NCBI GenBank assembly: GCA_030704615.1
Contig: CM060734.1
Span: 43,974,042-44,038,041, forward strand
Direction: 5' to 3'
Length of the DNA: 64,000 bases
From: Takakia lepidozioides
Taxonomy: Eukaryota > Streptophyta > Takakiopsida > Takakiales > Takakiaceae
The notes under the pieces are model-generated. The model was not told where the DNA came from and made no database searches. It saw nothing but the letters and a program-made list of their open reading frames with translations. This document shows, one piece after another, positions 11,421 through 23,245 of this stretch. The translations under genes and the position numbers were made by a program. Numbering within the stretch: the first letter of the stretch is position 1; each line of letters opens with the position of its first letter.

Positions 11421-11732
11421 CGATGTTGGTGCACGACAGAAATGATCGAAGTCGCAATGGCAGCAATAAATGCCCAGGACAATGACATTTCGTCTGCTGA
11501 AGAGGAACGACAACGGATTGTTGACTCTGGTGCAAGAAAGCATGTCACTGGGAATTGCCATGTGATGGCCAGAGAGGAAACCCACAGATTCAACTTCATT
11601 CAATTAGTTGGTTACCAGTCGAGGAGGTCACCTTGCCTAGAAGGAAGACGAAGATCGGTCAGAGAGGAATACACAGACAGTTTTTCTGAGATGTCCTACA
11701 GGATAAAAAGGGGACGAGTGGAGGACGAGTGA
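11421..11732 (+). pseudogene. Copia pol fragment carrying the protease active-site motif
   Basis: In the plus frame the residues EEERQRIVDSGARKHVTGNC include the DSGA...H.TG signature of Copia-type aspartic protease, which follows gag in the polyprotein. Before it is a short acidic linker; after it the frame becomes arginine- and glutamate-rich without integrase or reverse transcriptase motifs and stops at 11732. It is an isolated fragment, probably left by internal deletion. It is not continuous with the Copia element at the left edge and reads in the opposite direction. Confidence 0.55.
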
Positions 11733-13535
11733 TGATGTACAGGGTATATATATACATAGCACGGTGCGGTGGTTGGGTGGACCAGGAGTGTTGCCCGGTA
11801 CTGTGCTGCTGTTAGAGCTAGGTGAAGTAGAGATAAGTGATGGTTTTTCATTGCTGTCAGGAACCAGAACGGTGATACCATCTCTACACAGATCATAATT
11901 GTACAAATTGTGAATAGAGTTCCAGTAAGAACGAGTTTACGCTGGTTTTGAACTGAGTTGGATTCCGGTTACGATTGAGAACAGAGAAGTGTTCTGATAT
12001 TGTCTGCCTCCTGTTTGCCCACGGTCTGCATAATGCCAAGGTAGGTGGAGGGAACCGGATAGAAGGTTTCGGCCTTCATATTAATATGACATGTATAAGG
12101 TCCATATTAACTCTTAAGCCGTTTTGGGCCACACCCTATTCTAGTCCCTCTACAGTCCTTGGATTGCACGAAATCCAACGTGAAAATTGGGAAGTAGGGA
12201 GGATGCTCCTGCCCATAAGGTCATCTCTGATTTTGCTCTTGGGCACGTAGTGAAGTGAAATAGCTATGTCCGATACAAGTTCAATACCACAAGGCAGTTG
12301 GGAGGAAGTTGAGACGGCAAGTGTGCTTCCTAGTGCGCGCGGACAAGCCTGGCTATCAATTTTTTGGCTTCGCCATGGTGGCTATTTCCATGCGTTTTTT
12401 TTTAATAAGGTATAGTTGGCCCGAAATTCGGAGGTCATGAACAATGTTTTCCCGCCAGATGTTGGAACTTTGTGTGTGCGCTTGTCCATCTTGCTCACAT
12501 CCTCGACCCTACGTCAGCCTTCCCACGGCCCCTCCTTCACACTCCCTTCACACTGGAAGCAATTGCAGCAGCAGAGCATAAGGATGCCTCTCTCAACTCT
12601 GTATGATCCTCTTTCCTTCCTTTTCTTTTTATCAACTCCATATTATGTCTTTCAGATCATTTGAATCAACCCAGCATTTGAGTGCACACTTAACTGAAAA
12701 TAGACCTGATATTTAAAGATGCACATTTGAAGACTGATATCAATTGAAAGTCAAATTACAACCTCCATGCATCCAGAGTACAGACGAAGTGATTGTCAGG
12801 TCAAGGAGTAGGAGTATTGGCACCCAGCGAGCCGATCTTAAATAGGTTCAGAGAGGGGAAATTGTTATGTGTCTTCTGTCACATGATTTACAAGTCGCTT
12901 TGATTCAATGGATCCCCAAACAGCATTTTTAATTTTGGAAACCTAGTTTGCAGCAGTACAGCTAGAGGTGCGGATCATTCGTCCCTCTCCAGCTGCGCTT
13001 ACGCACATGCATGTAAACTATGTAAGAGCCTTGGAAGAATTTCACAAACAGGCAAGTGAATTAATTAGCAAGCTGCATGTAATCCCACACAGGTCACACA
13101 TATTCTGTAGCTGCATGCACAGCCAGTGGTGGGATACAGGGTATGTGTCGTCTGTTGCTCTCATGTTGCTGTACAAGCAAACCTTGGAGCAGGCCTTTTA
13201 GTGTGACTTATTGCGACACACGTTTGAGCATAACTTGCTTGGTACAGGATAGAATCGGCTAAAAGGCAAAGCTGGATCCGGCAGTTTGTAGAACTTTTCA
13301 AAGCACACTGGACACTCCTTTTTCCTGCAATGACGTTCCAAAGGACGGTAGTTCAAATTCAAGTTACATTTGTGGTATGTGCCTAATTATTTCAAACTTA
13401 TACCAGTTGCATGAAAACATAGCAGTACTACAGGTACATGTATGGCAATTCCAACTAGCCTGGATCGACCTAAGAGTTGCATGGTCATGAAGCTGGAGAT
13501 TTTAGCAGGTAAAAGTCTGGTACTTTCAGCAAAAA
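11733..13535. other. Gap of about 1.8 kb; no gene recognised
   Basis: This contains a short AT run ('tatatatatac' near 11745). I found no frame with a domain and no clear repeat. It is the downstream side of the coiled-coil gene that ends at 13536. Confidence 0.4.
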
Positions 13536-16500
13536 TCATCCATTCGCTTCCAGTTCTGTAGCTTCTCCAGGTTCAGTTTCATCATTGAAGATGAGACTGT
13601 TGTGAATCTAGCGAGAAGAAGACTATGTAAATCTTGAACATGCAAAGGGGATGCAGCTGACCTTGCATTCAGAGCCTTTTCGTGGACTCTTGCATGCACA
13701 GCTTGTAACCGTTCTCTTTCTTGTTTGGCTTTAATACTCTTCTGCTTGAACAACTTCGCATCCTCCATCCAGAGATTCATCAGCAGCTTTCTATCCATTT
13801 CTTGCTGGAAATCACACCCATTTTGTGACCGAAAACTTCAGAGCCCATTGCCTTGTAGTCAGACCTGTGCATAATTTCATGAATGACATTCTCCTAAAAC
13901 AGTGATCTTGAGCACTAAATTTGATTCGACCTGTCCTGCACAACGACTTACAGAATGGACCTCTATGTGCACCGCATGGTATTTCACATGGCTCATATTA
14001 CATGACTTCAGCTGCGAGTAGAGCCAGTAGATCTTGATTAGCATAATTTAAGATTTATGATATTCCCAAGTATGTTGCCTGCAGACGGTCCATAGATGAC
14101 CAGAGATCACCTCGTCCTTGAAGTTCTCACCGTCACTTCCCTCCTACTTTGTGTGGCGGTGAACTTTCTCTGCGCGTTCCCGGCATCATTCTCCCTTTTT
14201 ATTCTCTCACTTCTTTCCATCTCCTTTGCTTCGCCCCTTTCCCTCCGCATTGCCTTTATATCGTTTGCCTCTCTAATTTGTGCTTGCAACGTACACATAA
14301 CCAATTCAATCAGCATCTTTCTCAACAGTTCACGTATTGGTGAATTCAAGGCACAAGCTGCTACATATATATAATTCATGTCCGATTATGATTGTTCGTA
14401 AGTTGGAAATTAGTAAAACGTAAGCCTGGGCAAAATTTGTAGCCTCGGACAACCTCCAGGGGAGATGTAGCTCTCCCAGGTGTAATTGCTTAATCGAAAT
14501 TTCAGGTCACTCAAGACTCACTCTTCTCTTTGTGTCTTGTCAGCCAAAGTTTGAAACTGCTCTCTCACTGCCTCCACTTCCTGAAGCCACACAAGTTGCT
14601 CTTTCCTCAGTTGATCCTCAATTTCCCCCATTTTCTCCTTCATCTTTCTCTTGCTGGTCGTGTTGTACGCCTCCATCCTCCTCAGTTCCTCTTGAAAGCG
14701 AGCATCCAGCTCAAGTAGCTATACACCCACCAATGCTTACAAGTCAGAATCAAACAAATTCTACAATTTTGAAACATTTAATCTGCTGTTTAAGTTTGAA
14801 AGGGTTGGATCAGGTGCGTGCATGCAAAAACCATGCTTCAACTCATCGATGAACAGCAATTTTTATCATCTGGAGATGAGGCCGGGGATGCCCATATTGA
14901 GACTAATGATTGACATTTTCAGTATGACGTCGATCGAACCTGGAGTGGCATTTACCTTTCTTGTATCTCGGAAAACACGTTGAACTTCAAACTTCTTCTC
15001 TTGGGCCTTGAAACTATCAGACCATCTTTTCATGATAGTAGTGGAGCGATCAAACTTGTCATTATCAAACAGCACCCCGGGCTGCTCGTCATCCTCCTCG
15101 TTACTCACCAATTTTAGCCCGCGTTTGTCCTTAAGAGAATCACACCTGCCAGCAAAATAGAATCTTAATTCCCTGCAAGCTGTTTGCAGGAAGACTGTGC
15201 GCCAAGCCATTGACAAACTAGGGATAAATTTTCCAAGCAGTGACCTTCAGCTGAAATATAGCTCTAGACAGTTTCCCAGTTTCCACCCTGAAAGGACAGC
15301 TCTAGAAACTTTAAATGTCTGTCTCAAGAGAAGCAAGTCATGACTGACATGGAATTAATTGTACCACACTTGCAATGTTCGTGCTCATCATCAATTACTG
15401 CAGCAAAAAAATTCTAGGGGCTCTTCCATAAAATCCTAGTGAACTCGTAGCAATAAAATGGCATTTGAAGTTATCATATAGATCTGTCACCTCTGTATGG
15501 TGCCTTTTGTTATTTCAGAGTACGATGATCGCTGGTCCCCACAGCATCTGAATCCCAACTTCTTAGAACTAGAGCTTCCCATTCTAAGCCCGATGTTAAC
15601 ATCGTCATCAACCCCGTATGTATGATCTTTGAGCTCTTTCTCATGGGTATAGCCAACCTGAAATGGTGAATCATATCAACCAGGACTTTTCGTGATATAT
15701 ATATACTTTCATAAAGTATTGACAATGAATTCCTTGGAAGGGATCTGTTTTAGCAAATCCGTAGGGAATCAATGTAATTTGTATAATTGATATATGTCAT
15801 ATATGTGAACAAGTACTCAATGATCTGTCCAGGGTCAACTGATTCAGCAGTAGTGGTCAACCAGATAGTTTAATACCTCTGATGCTGGAAACACAAACCC
15901 ATCTTTTTTTTCATCGCCACCTCCGCTGCTATATACAGCCTCTAACTGAGGGTTTTGAGATTGAGTTTGTCCATGATCTTGGAGCTTCAAATTCAGAATA
16001 TTAGGTTTCCAGTTTCCCTCCTTTCCTTCTTTGGTGCCTCCCTGTCTAAGATTGGAACATGGTGTTTTAGCAGCTCTCTGATTTGATCCAGATCTTTCAG
16101 GAGCACCTTTCGTCTCTTCTTCTCTGAAGGCTTCCTTCAGAGCCCTAAAGTACCCACGATGCTCCCAGGGGTTTTCGTTGTTGAACTTTTGAGCATGGAT
16201 TAGCAGAGCATCCCAACCATTGAACTTTCTTGTATAGGAACACACTGCACATGTTATGTCGTGTATTGTCCGCGCTGAGCCCTGCTTACTGGCGCAGGCC
16301 CTTTTCTCCATGTCTCTCCGCAGCTTCAGCTCCTGTATATTGATCTCACATTGATCAGATTAAACAGCATAGGACTAGTGAGTACTTAGCTCAGGCTATT
16401 TGACTTTCCTAGTAGGTCGACTCTAGTGACAAGAGAGCCTGAAAGCTCGGGAATACTCGGATTTGCACAATGTTGATTCAGGTGAGCACTGACAAATTTT

Positions 16501-16904
16501 AGTCTAACTCTGGCTCTTGAGCACACGAACATTATATCACTGCCCAGGTATAAAATTGTATACAGTGTAAATTCTGGAGCCTTACGCACCTTTTTCACCA
16601 TGGGAAGAAACTTCATGTACGCACTCTCTTCCACGGATCTCTCGATGTGCAATGGACTGGATTTACGTTGGCAATATTTCTCAATTTCATTCTCAACTGA
16701 TTTTATTAATTCTCCAGTGAGAACGCCTGTCTGGATGCCAGACCCTATTGTACCACATTCAGTACCTGTTCTCTCGATATTTTGGAGTTGAGTGAGAGCG
16801 TACTGCTGGTGAGAGAGATCTTTCTGACGCTTTCTCGCAGCATATAAGTCTGGTGGAGAGCTGACTGCGTGATCTAGCGAGTAGTACCCACGTTTGTGAT
16901 CCAT
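13536..16904 (-). CDS. Coiled-coil protein with a zf-XS-like (SGS3-type) zinc finger, eight exons
   Basis: My gene model is complement(join(13536..13596, 13662..13804, 14131..14320, 14522..14718, 14956..15145, 15491..15657, 15877..16332, 16590..16904)), 572 residues. All seven introns have GT/AG ends and every phase agrees, which is strong support for a live gene. Residues about 124-170, encoded at the start of exon 2, contain CAVC, then W-D-A-L-L-x-H-A and later HR...L.E. This spacing resembles the zf-XS finger of SGS3 and related plant RNA-silencing factors. An acidic and serine-rich middle follows, then from about residue 365 a long charged region rich in E, K, R and Q, typical of coiled coil. 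I do not see a proper XS (RNA-binding) domain. The start at 16904 is the first ATG after a possible splice acceptor near 16922, so an upstream exon is possible. A function in small-RNA pathways is inference only; it could be an unrelated coiled-coil protein with a C2H-type finger. Confidence 0.65.
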
Positions 16905-18599
16905 TCCAGAATATCCTCGCTGGTCTATTTTGTAGATTTGGAAACTATACAGCAGTGTCAAAATGTTTCAAAGACACTTCGATTCCTGGAGAGACATATA
17001 TGAAAGATGGTTCAAGCTAAATTGAGCTCCTAAATGTGCTCTGGAGTACGATCCATATTGAGCCCAAGATTATGTTGACAGTTCCAGTAATTCTAAGCCC
17101 TTCCCTGAAGGCGATTGGAATTTAAGGGCTTTTCAAATTTATTCGAACCCACTCCTGAAAGGTTGACGATGGCCACATGAATGACTCTAGGGTGAACCAG
17201 TTTGTATGGCCTGCTGGCAACAATTCAGTCTTCGACAACAGCGCTACTTTGGAAGCTGATTTGGCAAGATAGTGGAACTACATTTTGTGGGGTTGCGAGT
17301 CATCCTAAGCTGTTAATTCGATTGACCCTGGGGAGAGCGAGAAAATTCCTATCTAACACACATGGCAGGAACAAAATGTTAGGATTGATTGTGCACTATC
17401 GGTCGGTGGAAGAATATTTGGAGGTGCGGGGAGAGATTCACTTGAGTGAAATGGAGAGTGGTGGGCCAAAGCCTCGAAAGGGTGCACCCTACGTTGAAGC
17501 GCTTGGATCAGTATCAGATTTGAAAGTGAGCCCGCATTTTACAATCTTCCTTCGGACACGGAGGTCGGGATCCATACTTCAAGTTCTAAACGTTGCAAGT
17601 ACGTGTACACGTATCTCAAAATCGTCCACGGGTAGATCGATTATCGCCAAACAGGCACGCTCTGTTATTGGGATCTTTCCAGGTTAACTGTCAAGGTCTT
17701 TTGAACATGATCGGATTGATACAGAAAGAATGTTTGCATATATATGAATTATTGTGAAAGGCCAGCCCTTGGATTGGGGTGATACAAAGAGAAATACAGT
17801 AACTAGCCAGACGGCCTGCCCACTATTCATGCCTCCCGATCATCCGGGCGTTACCGGGACCACTCTCAGAGTCCAACCATACCTCTAGGTTATCGCAATT
17901 GGGACGCACTACCGCCTTCATAGCCGACAGAGGAAGAAGAGATAGCAAACGGGCGATCATGTGGTGCGTCAGATTCTCCGGTTGCATTTCCTCCCTTTCA
18001 TTCAAGTCGTGACAGAAGAGGTGAGTCTCTACAAGTACCCACAAGTATCCAACTTGGTAGGAAACAAACCAATGTAAAAGAAGCTGAAGGTTTTGTGGAG
18101 TGCCCCTTAGATTGAAAGCTCATTCATTCACAGTCTTGTGTCATTCCTGCGTCATGGTCACCGACTCGAGGCGACGCTGGAAATCAGGGAGTGCTCAATT
18201 GTGCGCATGGAGTGCTCAGCGTATTCCCACCCTAAGCGTCACTACACCTCACTCACACCTCATACTCATACAGTTCCAGAAGTCACTGATGTTGTGGACT
18301 AATTCTTGAGGAAGGGTGAAAGATCGAGCGAGGGTGAAAGATCGAGCGAGGCTGAAAGCCCAAAAAAAGCTCTGAGCTGGCTTTCTGCCGCAGAAGCAAA
18401 GGTAAATATTGGAATTGGTGAACTAAAGTAAAACTGAGTCTGCCCACCTCAAAGCAGCTCCTCTTCTCGAGCAAAACCAAAACAATTCTCTGCATGAGTT
18501 CACCTTTCAGTCTCTCGTGAACGAGCACTTCATTGTAAGCACATTCGGGCACATTCAGGGCCACTTTAGACTACAGCCCAAGACCAAGATAAAGACCAA
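16905..18599. other. Gap upstream of the coiled-coil gene; one unexplained 161-codon frame
   Basis: A plus-strand frame at 17202-17687 stays open for 161 codons, but I recognise no domain. A second overlapping frame also reads non-randomly in pieces with stops, which suggests decayed coding sequence rather than a gene. A minus frame at 17823-18044 is likewise unrecognised. Part of this stretch should hold the promoter of the coiled-coil gene, but no TATA box is obvious. Confidence 0.25.
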
Positions 18600-19222
18600 C
18601 TCAAAATGCAAGGATTCTATTGGTCGAGGGCATGTTCTTGGTCCTATTGGCTTTACACCACGGACCAAAGACCATCAAAGATAGGAATGACATGGCATCC
18701 AAGTGAGCATTGATTTTGGCGGGAGATTGTTGGTCTATGGGACCAAGAAAGGAACCATGTAGTTTGGAGGACCAATTCTTGGACCCTGTGGAAACATTGA
18801 ACTATAATTTTTTTGAATGATCCTGACCATCCATTAGAATCAAAATTGAATGTGGAGGGGGAATGATGAACGCGATGGAAGTTGATACACCTCATTTTAA
18901 GTTTCTTGGTCATAGTCTAAATATACATATCACGCCCTTCCCCAAGGAAGCGTAAATTTGTATGGTGTCTCTTGACACCGATGGGCTACTGCCTTGGAGC
19001 ATGAATGTGGACACTAGACACCTTTGTGATAGGGCCCACCCCCCAAAGGGGGCGGTAGCCGCAAGGTGAAGTGGCTCTTAGTTACAGAGGCTTGGGCGGG
19101 AGTCTCTCCTCCACCTTTGTGACACCAATCGGTGGATTAAACCCACAACCACTTTGGAGAAGTTACAACTTGGTCGTCGGTCCTAGTCTAAAGTGGGCCC
19201 TTGGTACACTTCTCATTACTTG
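18600..19222. other. Gap; no gene recognised
   Basis: The words 'accaag' and 'cttggtc' recur, weakly suggesting an old MITE, but I cannot find matching ends. Confidence 0.25.
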
Positions 19223-19306
19223 CAAGTTTTCATACCGTGATACTAGAGATGCTCGAACAATATCCAAGTTTTCATACCGTGATACTAGAGATGTTCGAAC
19301 AGATAT
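19223..19306 (+). repeat. 42-bp direct tandem duplication
   Basis: The unit beginning 'caagttttcataccgtgat' occurs at 19223-19264 and 19265-19306 with only a few differences. Confidence 0.85.
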
Positions 19307-19910
19307 TGCTTATAATAGACAATGTATGATTCCAGGGAAATTGTAGTACTGAAATATAGTTTATATAGGATTTGCGGGCCTGGAATAGTATGTGGACATC
19401 CACCAACCCACCAGGGTTGCTGTTTAGTTGCTCCAAAGATATGTATTTGCGATGGAATCAGAGCGTGAAGCATCTACAAATATATCCCAGCGGACAGTTG
19501 TCAGCTGGATATTCATTTCCATAATATATACCTATAAATGGTTTTGTTTCACTGCTGAGGTGGCCAAAGGAAGCCCCAGGAAGGTTGGCAAACCCACACT
19601 GCAACCGCTTCTGCCCAAGTCTGCAGCACACTCTCATCTCACTTGTGCGCTCGCTCACAATCCAACCAAGGATAGGAATCACTGCACTTTGCAGGGGCTG
19701 TGGGTCTGGCATCTTTGCTTATCCCGTGCATTGGGCTGCGGGCCTGGGTTCAATCCCCTGCGGTTTAGTCTGCCTTGGGACTGGGGCTCCCAGAATGCCT
19801 CATGGCTCAGCAGAGAGTTAGTAGTTTTTCGCTTCCTGTGAAGGTATGTAGTTGGTATATGGTAGTTGGAGAGTGGAAATATTATGGGGAATGGAAAGCA
19901 ACTTGCGGGG

Positions 19911-20180
19911 CAGTGTTTTTTTTTTTTTTGGCGAAAAATCGACCTCAAAACATTAAAATGGAATATTCTGTCGTAAATTCCCAATTTTTTCATGGATGAA
20001 ATCGCCAAACTTCTACAAGGAAAAAAAAGAAATGGATGAATTCGCCAAATGTGGATGATATAAATGGATGAAAGTACATAGGAGGATGATTCTATCCAAA
20101 TTCTCAATGGATGAACAGAATATATAGCTATTTCCTGTAGCCACTTGTGCTATTTTTCAAATTTAAGAAAAAAATCACTG
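19911..20180 (-). mobile_element. hAT-type MITE, copy 2 (270 bp), perfect 8-bp target duplication
   Basis: The element begins CAGTG plus a T run at 19911 and ends with an A run plus CACTG at 20180. The flanks ttgcgggg (19903-19910) and ttgcgggg (20181-20188) are identical, giving an exact 8-bp target-site duplication. The interior is the reverse complement of the copy at 4220-4493 with few changes. The exact duplication fixes the boundaries and points to a fairly recent insertion of a hAT-mobilised non-autonomous element. Confidence 0.9.
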
Positions 20181-20188
20181 TTGCGGGG

Positions 20189-20620
20189 TCCATGTGCGAT
20201 GATGCAGGGAAGCCCTTCACGTCGAGGGGTTCTGAAATTTGACGTGGCCCCAAAAAACATGCCAGAAAAGGCAGCTAGCTCCCAGCCACCATAGGCCTAA
20301 GATGGGAAAAACCTCAAAATTCACCTAAATGTACATGATCTCATCAGCCCATTTTTTTTCATTTCATGTACAGAGGCCATGTGGCTACAAACTGGTGGGG
20401 TAGAGTGCGTAGGTGGCGAACCAGCTGTTTTCCACGTGGATTGTATGTGGCTACAGAAGTAAAGTACCACACTATCGCAATATGGCGACCATATAAGACC
20501 AAGAAGACATTACAAAGGCGACACATGTTCAAACCAGGGCAGATAAATCTGGCTCGAAGGGCCCTTATATTGGAGCAAAGTGGCTACCATAAAAAGGCCA
20601 ATGTCATTAATCTGGCTCCA
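20189..20620. other. Gap; no gene recognised
   Basis: No repeat or domain is seen between the two MITEs. A plus frame at 20366-20635 (89 codons) has no recognisable content and runs into the MITE at 20623. Confidence 0.3.
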
Positions 20621-20622
20621 TA

Positions 20623-20985
20623 CAGTCGACCCTAGACAATTGTTATTCCTATAGAGAAAAAAAATTATAACATATCTTTTATTTTTTATCATATCAACCA
20701 TTATGTTTTTTCTTTAAAAACATTACCTCAACAATAGTTTTTTAGGGAGGTCAAAAACAATTGTTGAGGTAATATCTGTTCTCAAAACCATTATGTTTTT
20801 TTTGAAAGAAAATTACCTCAAAAGTAGTTTTTGAGGGAGGTCAAAAATAATTGTCGAGGTAATATCTATTTTCAAAACCATTATGTTCATGTTATGTTGT
20901 TGTTTCCAAGTTTACATAGCCAAGATTTCATAACATTAAGGGTAACATAACAAAAAAGCATTTAACATTTATCCAGGGTCAACTG
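20623..20985 (+). mobile_element. pogo/Tigger-like MITE (363 bp) with TA target duplication
   Basis: The left end is CAGTCGACCCTAGACAA and the right end, reverse-complemented, is CAGTTGACCCTGGATAA, agreeing at 14 of 17 places. Both ends are flanked by TA (20621-20622 and 20986-20987). The CAGTYGACCCT form with TA duplication is that of the pogo/Tigger branch of Tc1/mariner. The interior holds two and a bit 90-bp tandem units (starting 20696, 20786 and 20876). Each contains a palindrome; in the first unit the arms at 20722-20735 and 20760-20773 are perfectly complementary over 14 bp. It has no coding capacity. Confidence 0.8.
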
Positions 20986-20987
20986 TA

Positions 20988-22272
20988 GCCCACTTTGGAT
21001 GGGACACATGGCAATGACGGATTTTTTTAATGTTTTTTAGAATAAAAAGGGGACGGATGCCCTTTTACTCAAGTTAAATAAATGTATTGCGTCCTAGGCC
21101 AAAAGGCATTGAGTTGCAGATGCGAAAAACACCAACAGTGATGCCTCTTGTAATCTGAACATGCAAGGGGGAACTAATACTAAGCTACCAAGTCCAAGAC
21201 AGACTGTCTAGGCAGCATGCCTAAATACCAAATGTCAACATCGATATTTTCACTACGCTCGCGGAGATGATGGAAACAAAGGGGCTCTTGAATCTGCCCT
21301 CTAGCACAAAATAAACTCTGTAAATCTAAGCAGAGACATAGCTCCCCCGCATCCTTGAAGTCCCTCCCAATAAACAAGCACACACTAACGCAATGCGCAG
21401 AGTGAGTGACAGCCACCGCGCAGTGGCGACGGCCACCCCCTCCAGCCCTAAAAGGCTTGGCGAATGGACGGCCAAGGGCGGTTCACGTGGCGAGATCCCC
21501 CATGGCTACCACGCCAACAGGCGCCGGCCGTTGGATGGCGGGTGCCACGGGATCCGGTTCCCAGGCGCCAAGGGGTGGTTCCCTTGGCGCTTTATGGTAA
21601 CACTCTACCAGGGAACACGCGCTTTCTGGCTTTTTTTTCATTTTTTCCCCTGTTTTCTTACAAGGGCGTGTCGCAGCCGACAAAGTTGGAGTGCTTTCTG
21701 GCTTTATTTCGCCTAAAAAATATGGGCTGGATCTTATCAGTACATTTTTTAGTTTACTTGGAAATTTTTTGGCAGGCTATTTTGGATTGTTGCATTGCAC
21801 CTATCCACCGCTGCAATAATCATTCCATTGTGGAATTTGAAATCCATGGGGTGCCACAACTTTGTAGAGTACTTGTAGGCTCATTTACCCCCTTTTTTTT
21901 CACATACAAAGCAACCTTTGGCAAATCTTTTTGTTTGGGTCTGAAATTTGGTGAGAGTGCTTTGTGGGTGCCCCACATTCAGAATGTGGAGGGCATTTCC
22001 ACAGGAAAAAAAGAAAAAAGAATAGGCAAATCCTTGGTTAAACCAAAATTTATAAGGAGAAATGTGATGGAGTTGAGAAAACCACCACACAAAATTGTTA
22101 TAATATATCCACTCCAATGGTGAATAATCCTGTAATTTTGTAAGTATGAAATGTAGTAGGTAGGATGGTAATTGTAAGTTCATTTCTGTGGATGTTTGGG
22201 GCTAGGGAGATATACACCAATGTTGGGCGGTTATTCATTCTTGTCTCTAATAACATGTGGTTATCTATCTAG
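20988..22272. other. Probable retroelement debris, not resolved
   Basis: A minus frame at 21180-21416 and overlapping plus frames at 21393-21720 are denser in coding-like text than their surroundings. The plus segment is GC-rich with many Gly and Arg. I cannot assign either to a family. The most likely source is an old non-LTR element or other dispersed repeat, but this is inference. The plus frame at 21464-22123 (219 codons) has no domain that I recognise. Confidence 0.25.
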
Positions 22273-22273
22273 T

Positions 22274-22291
22274 TATATATATATATATATA
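22274..22291 (+). repeat. (TA)n microsatellite
   Basis: An uninterrupted run of alternating T and A. Confidence 0.9.
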
Positions 22292-23099
22292 ATTGCAGGA
22301 GATGAAAAAGAGAAAGAACCGGACCCCTTAGGAACCGGCAGAGTGTAGGCATTCAAGTAACCGGTCCCAATAATAACCGGCGGAGGCCAAAATTTTAAAG
22401 ATAGATGTAGACAACCTCTTGGGTTTTTTCTAGGTGAACTATTATGAATATATATATTGGGTCTAATAGCCTCCTTGTCCATTTATAAATATTCCAGGGC
22501 CTCAATCAGTCCCCTGTTAAAAAATAAAAAAACTAAGGTTAGGAGCAGTTGGTAGGGCGGTTGTGAGGTGTGGGTCCTTGGCTAGGGTTATGAGTGCTAT
22601 TCAAGGAGTTTTGCCATTGTGAGGCGTGAAGAGCAAGGTGGATTGAAGCTTGGGGTGTAGAATTGAAGGAAAGGGCCCTGCATTAAGCTTATGGGCATGG
22701 CATATGGCCGATTGCTTGGTCAAACGAGGACTGATACACTAGTAGACTTTACGATTGGAGCCACATCACTCGATTGATAGAAATGGGCCCCCACTAGTGA
22801 GCTTTGTAAAGCTTGGACTAAGAATGATTGATGGAACATGGGGATATACACACTCGTAAAAATACGTTTTTGGGGGTGGCCCACCAAGAAACAGCTCGCC
22901 GCTTAAGATGGTTTAGGTTCCAGTTTACATTTTTAAAGGGACCATGCTTGCATCGCCCACTAAAGTAAGGTTGAGGCCGACAGATGTTAGAAGGTAGCCC
23001 CCACCCTCATTTTAGTATATACTCTCTCAAGGTTGTGGTGGAGCTTTCTAGGGCCCACCGCATCATCCTCCTTCTAGAAGGAGGGCCCACGCCCCACCT
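22292..23099. other. Gap; no gene recognised
   Basis: Mixed composition, with only short frames that carry no motif. Confidence 0.35.
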
Positions 23100-23245
23100 A
23101 CTCACATATCATACTTCTATGCTCTCCTCTACACATGGCCTCACATATCCTACTTCTATGCCTCTTCTATGCCCGCTACACATGGCCTAACATATCCTAC
23201 TTCTGTGCCTCTTCTATTCCCTCTACACATGGCCTCACATATCGG
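23100..23245 (+). repeat. Short tandem repeat, about three units of 40-57 bp
   Basis: The phrases 'catatcctacttctatgcc' and 'ctacacatggcctcacata' alternate three times with small length changes. Confidence 0.7.

Noticed and set aside
17202-17687. A 161-codon plus frame that might be a gene
   Set aside because: No domain, no splice-consistent partner, and another frame over the same DNA looks equally plausible in parts. Reported only as unexplained.
18590-18800. Possible MITE around repeated 'accaag/cttggtc' words
   Set aside because: No matching terminal repeats or target duplication could be aligned.
19740-19770. tRNA B-box-like word (ggttcaatcccc) suggesting a SINE head
   Set aside because: No A box at the right distance and no acceptor-stem pairing. 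Similar lone B-box words near 26364, 27270 and 41463 were rejected for the same reason.
21180-21720. Assignment of overlapping frames to a LINE ORF1
   Set aside because: The composition is suggestive, but I could not point to any motif, so it is left as unresolved debris.
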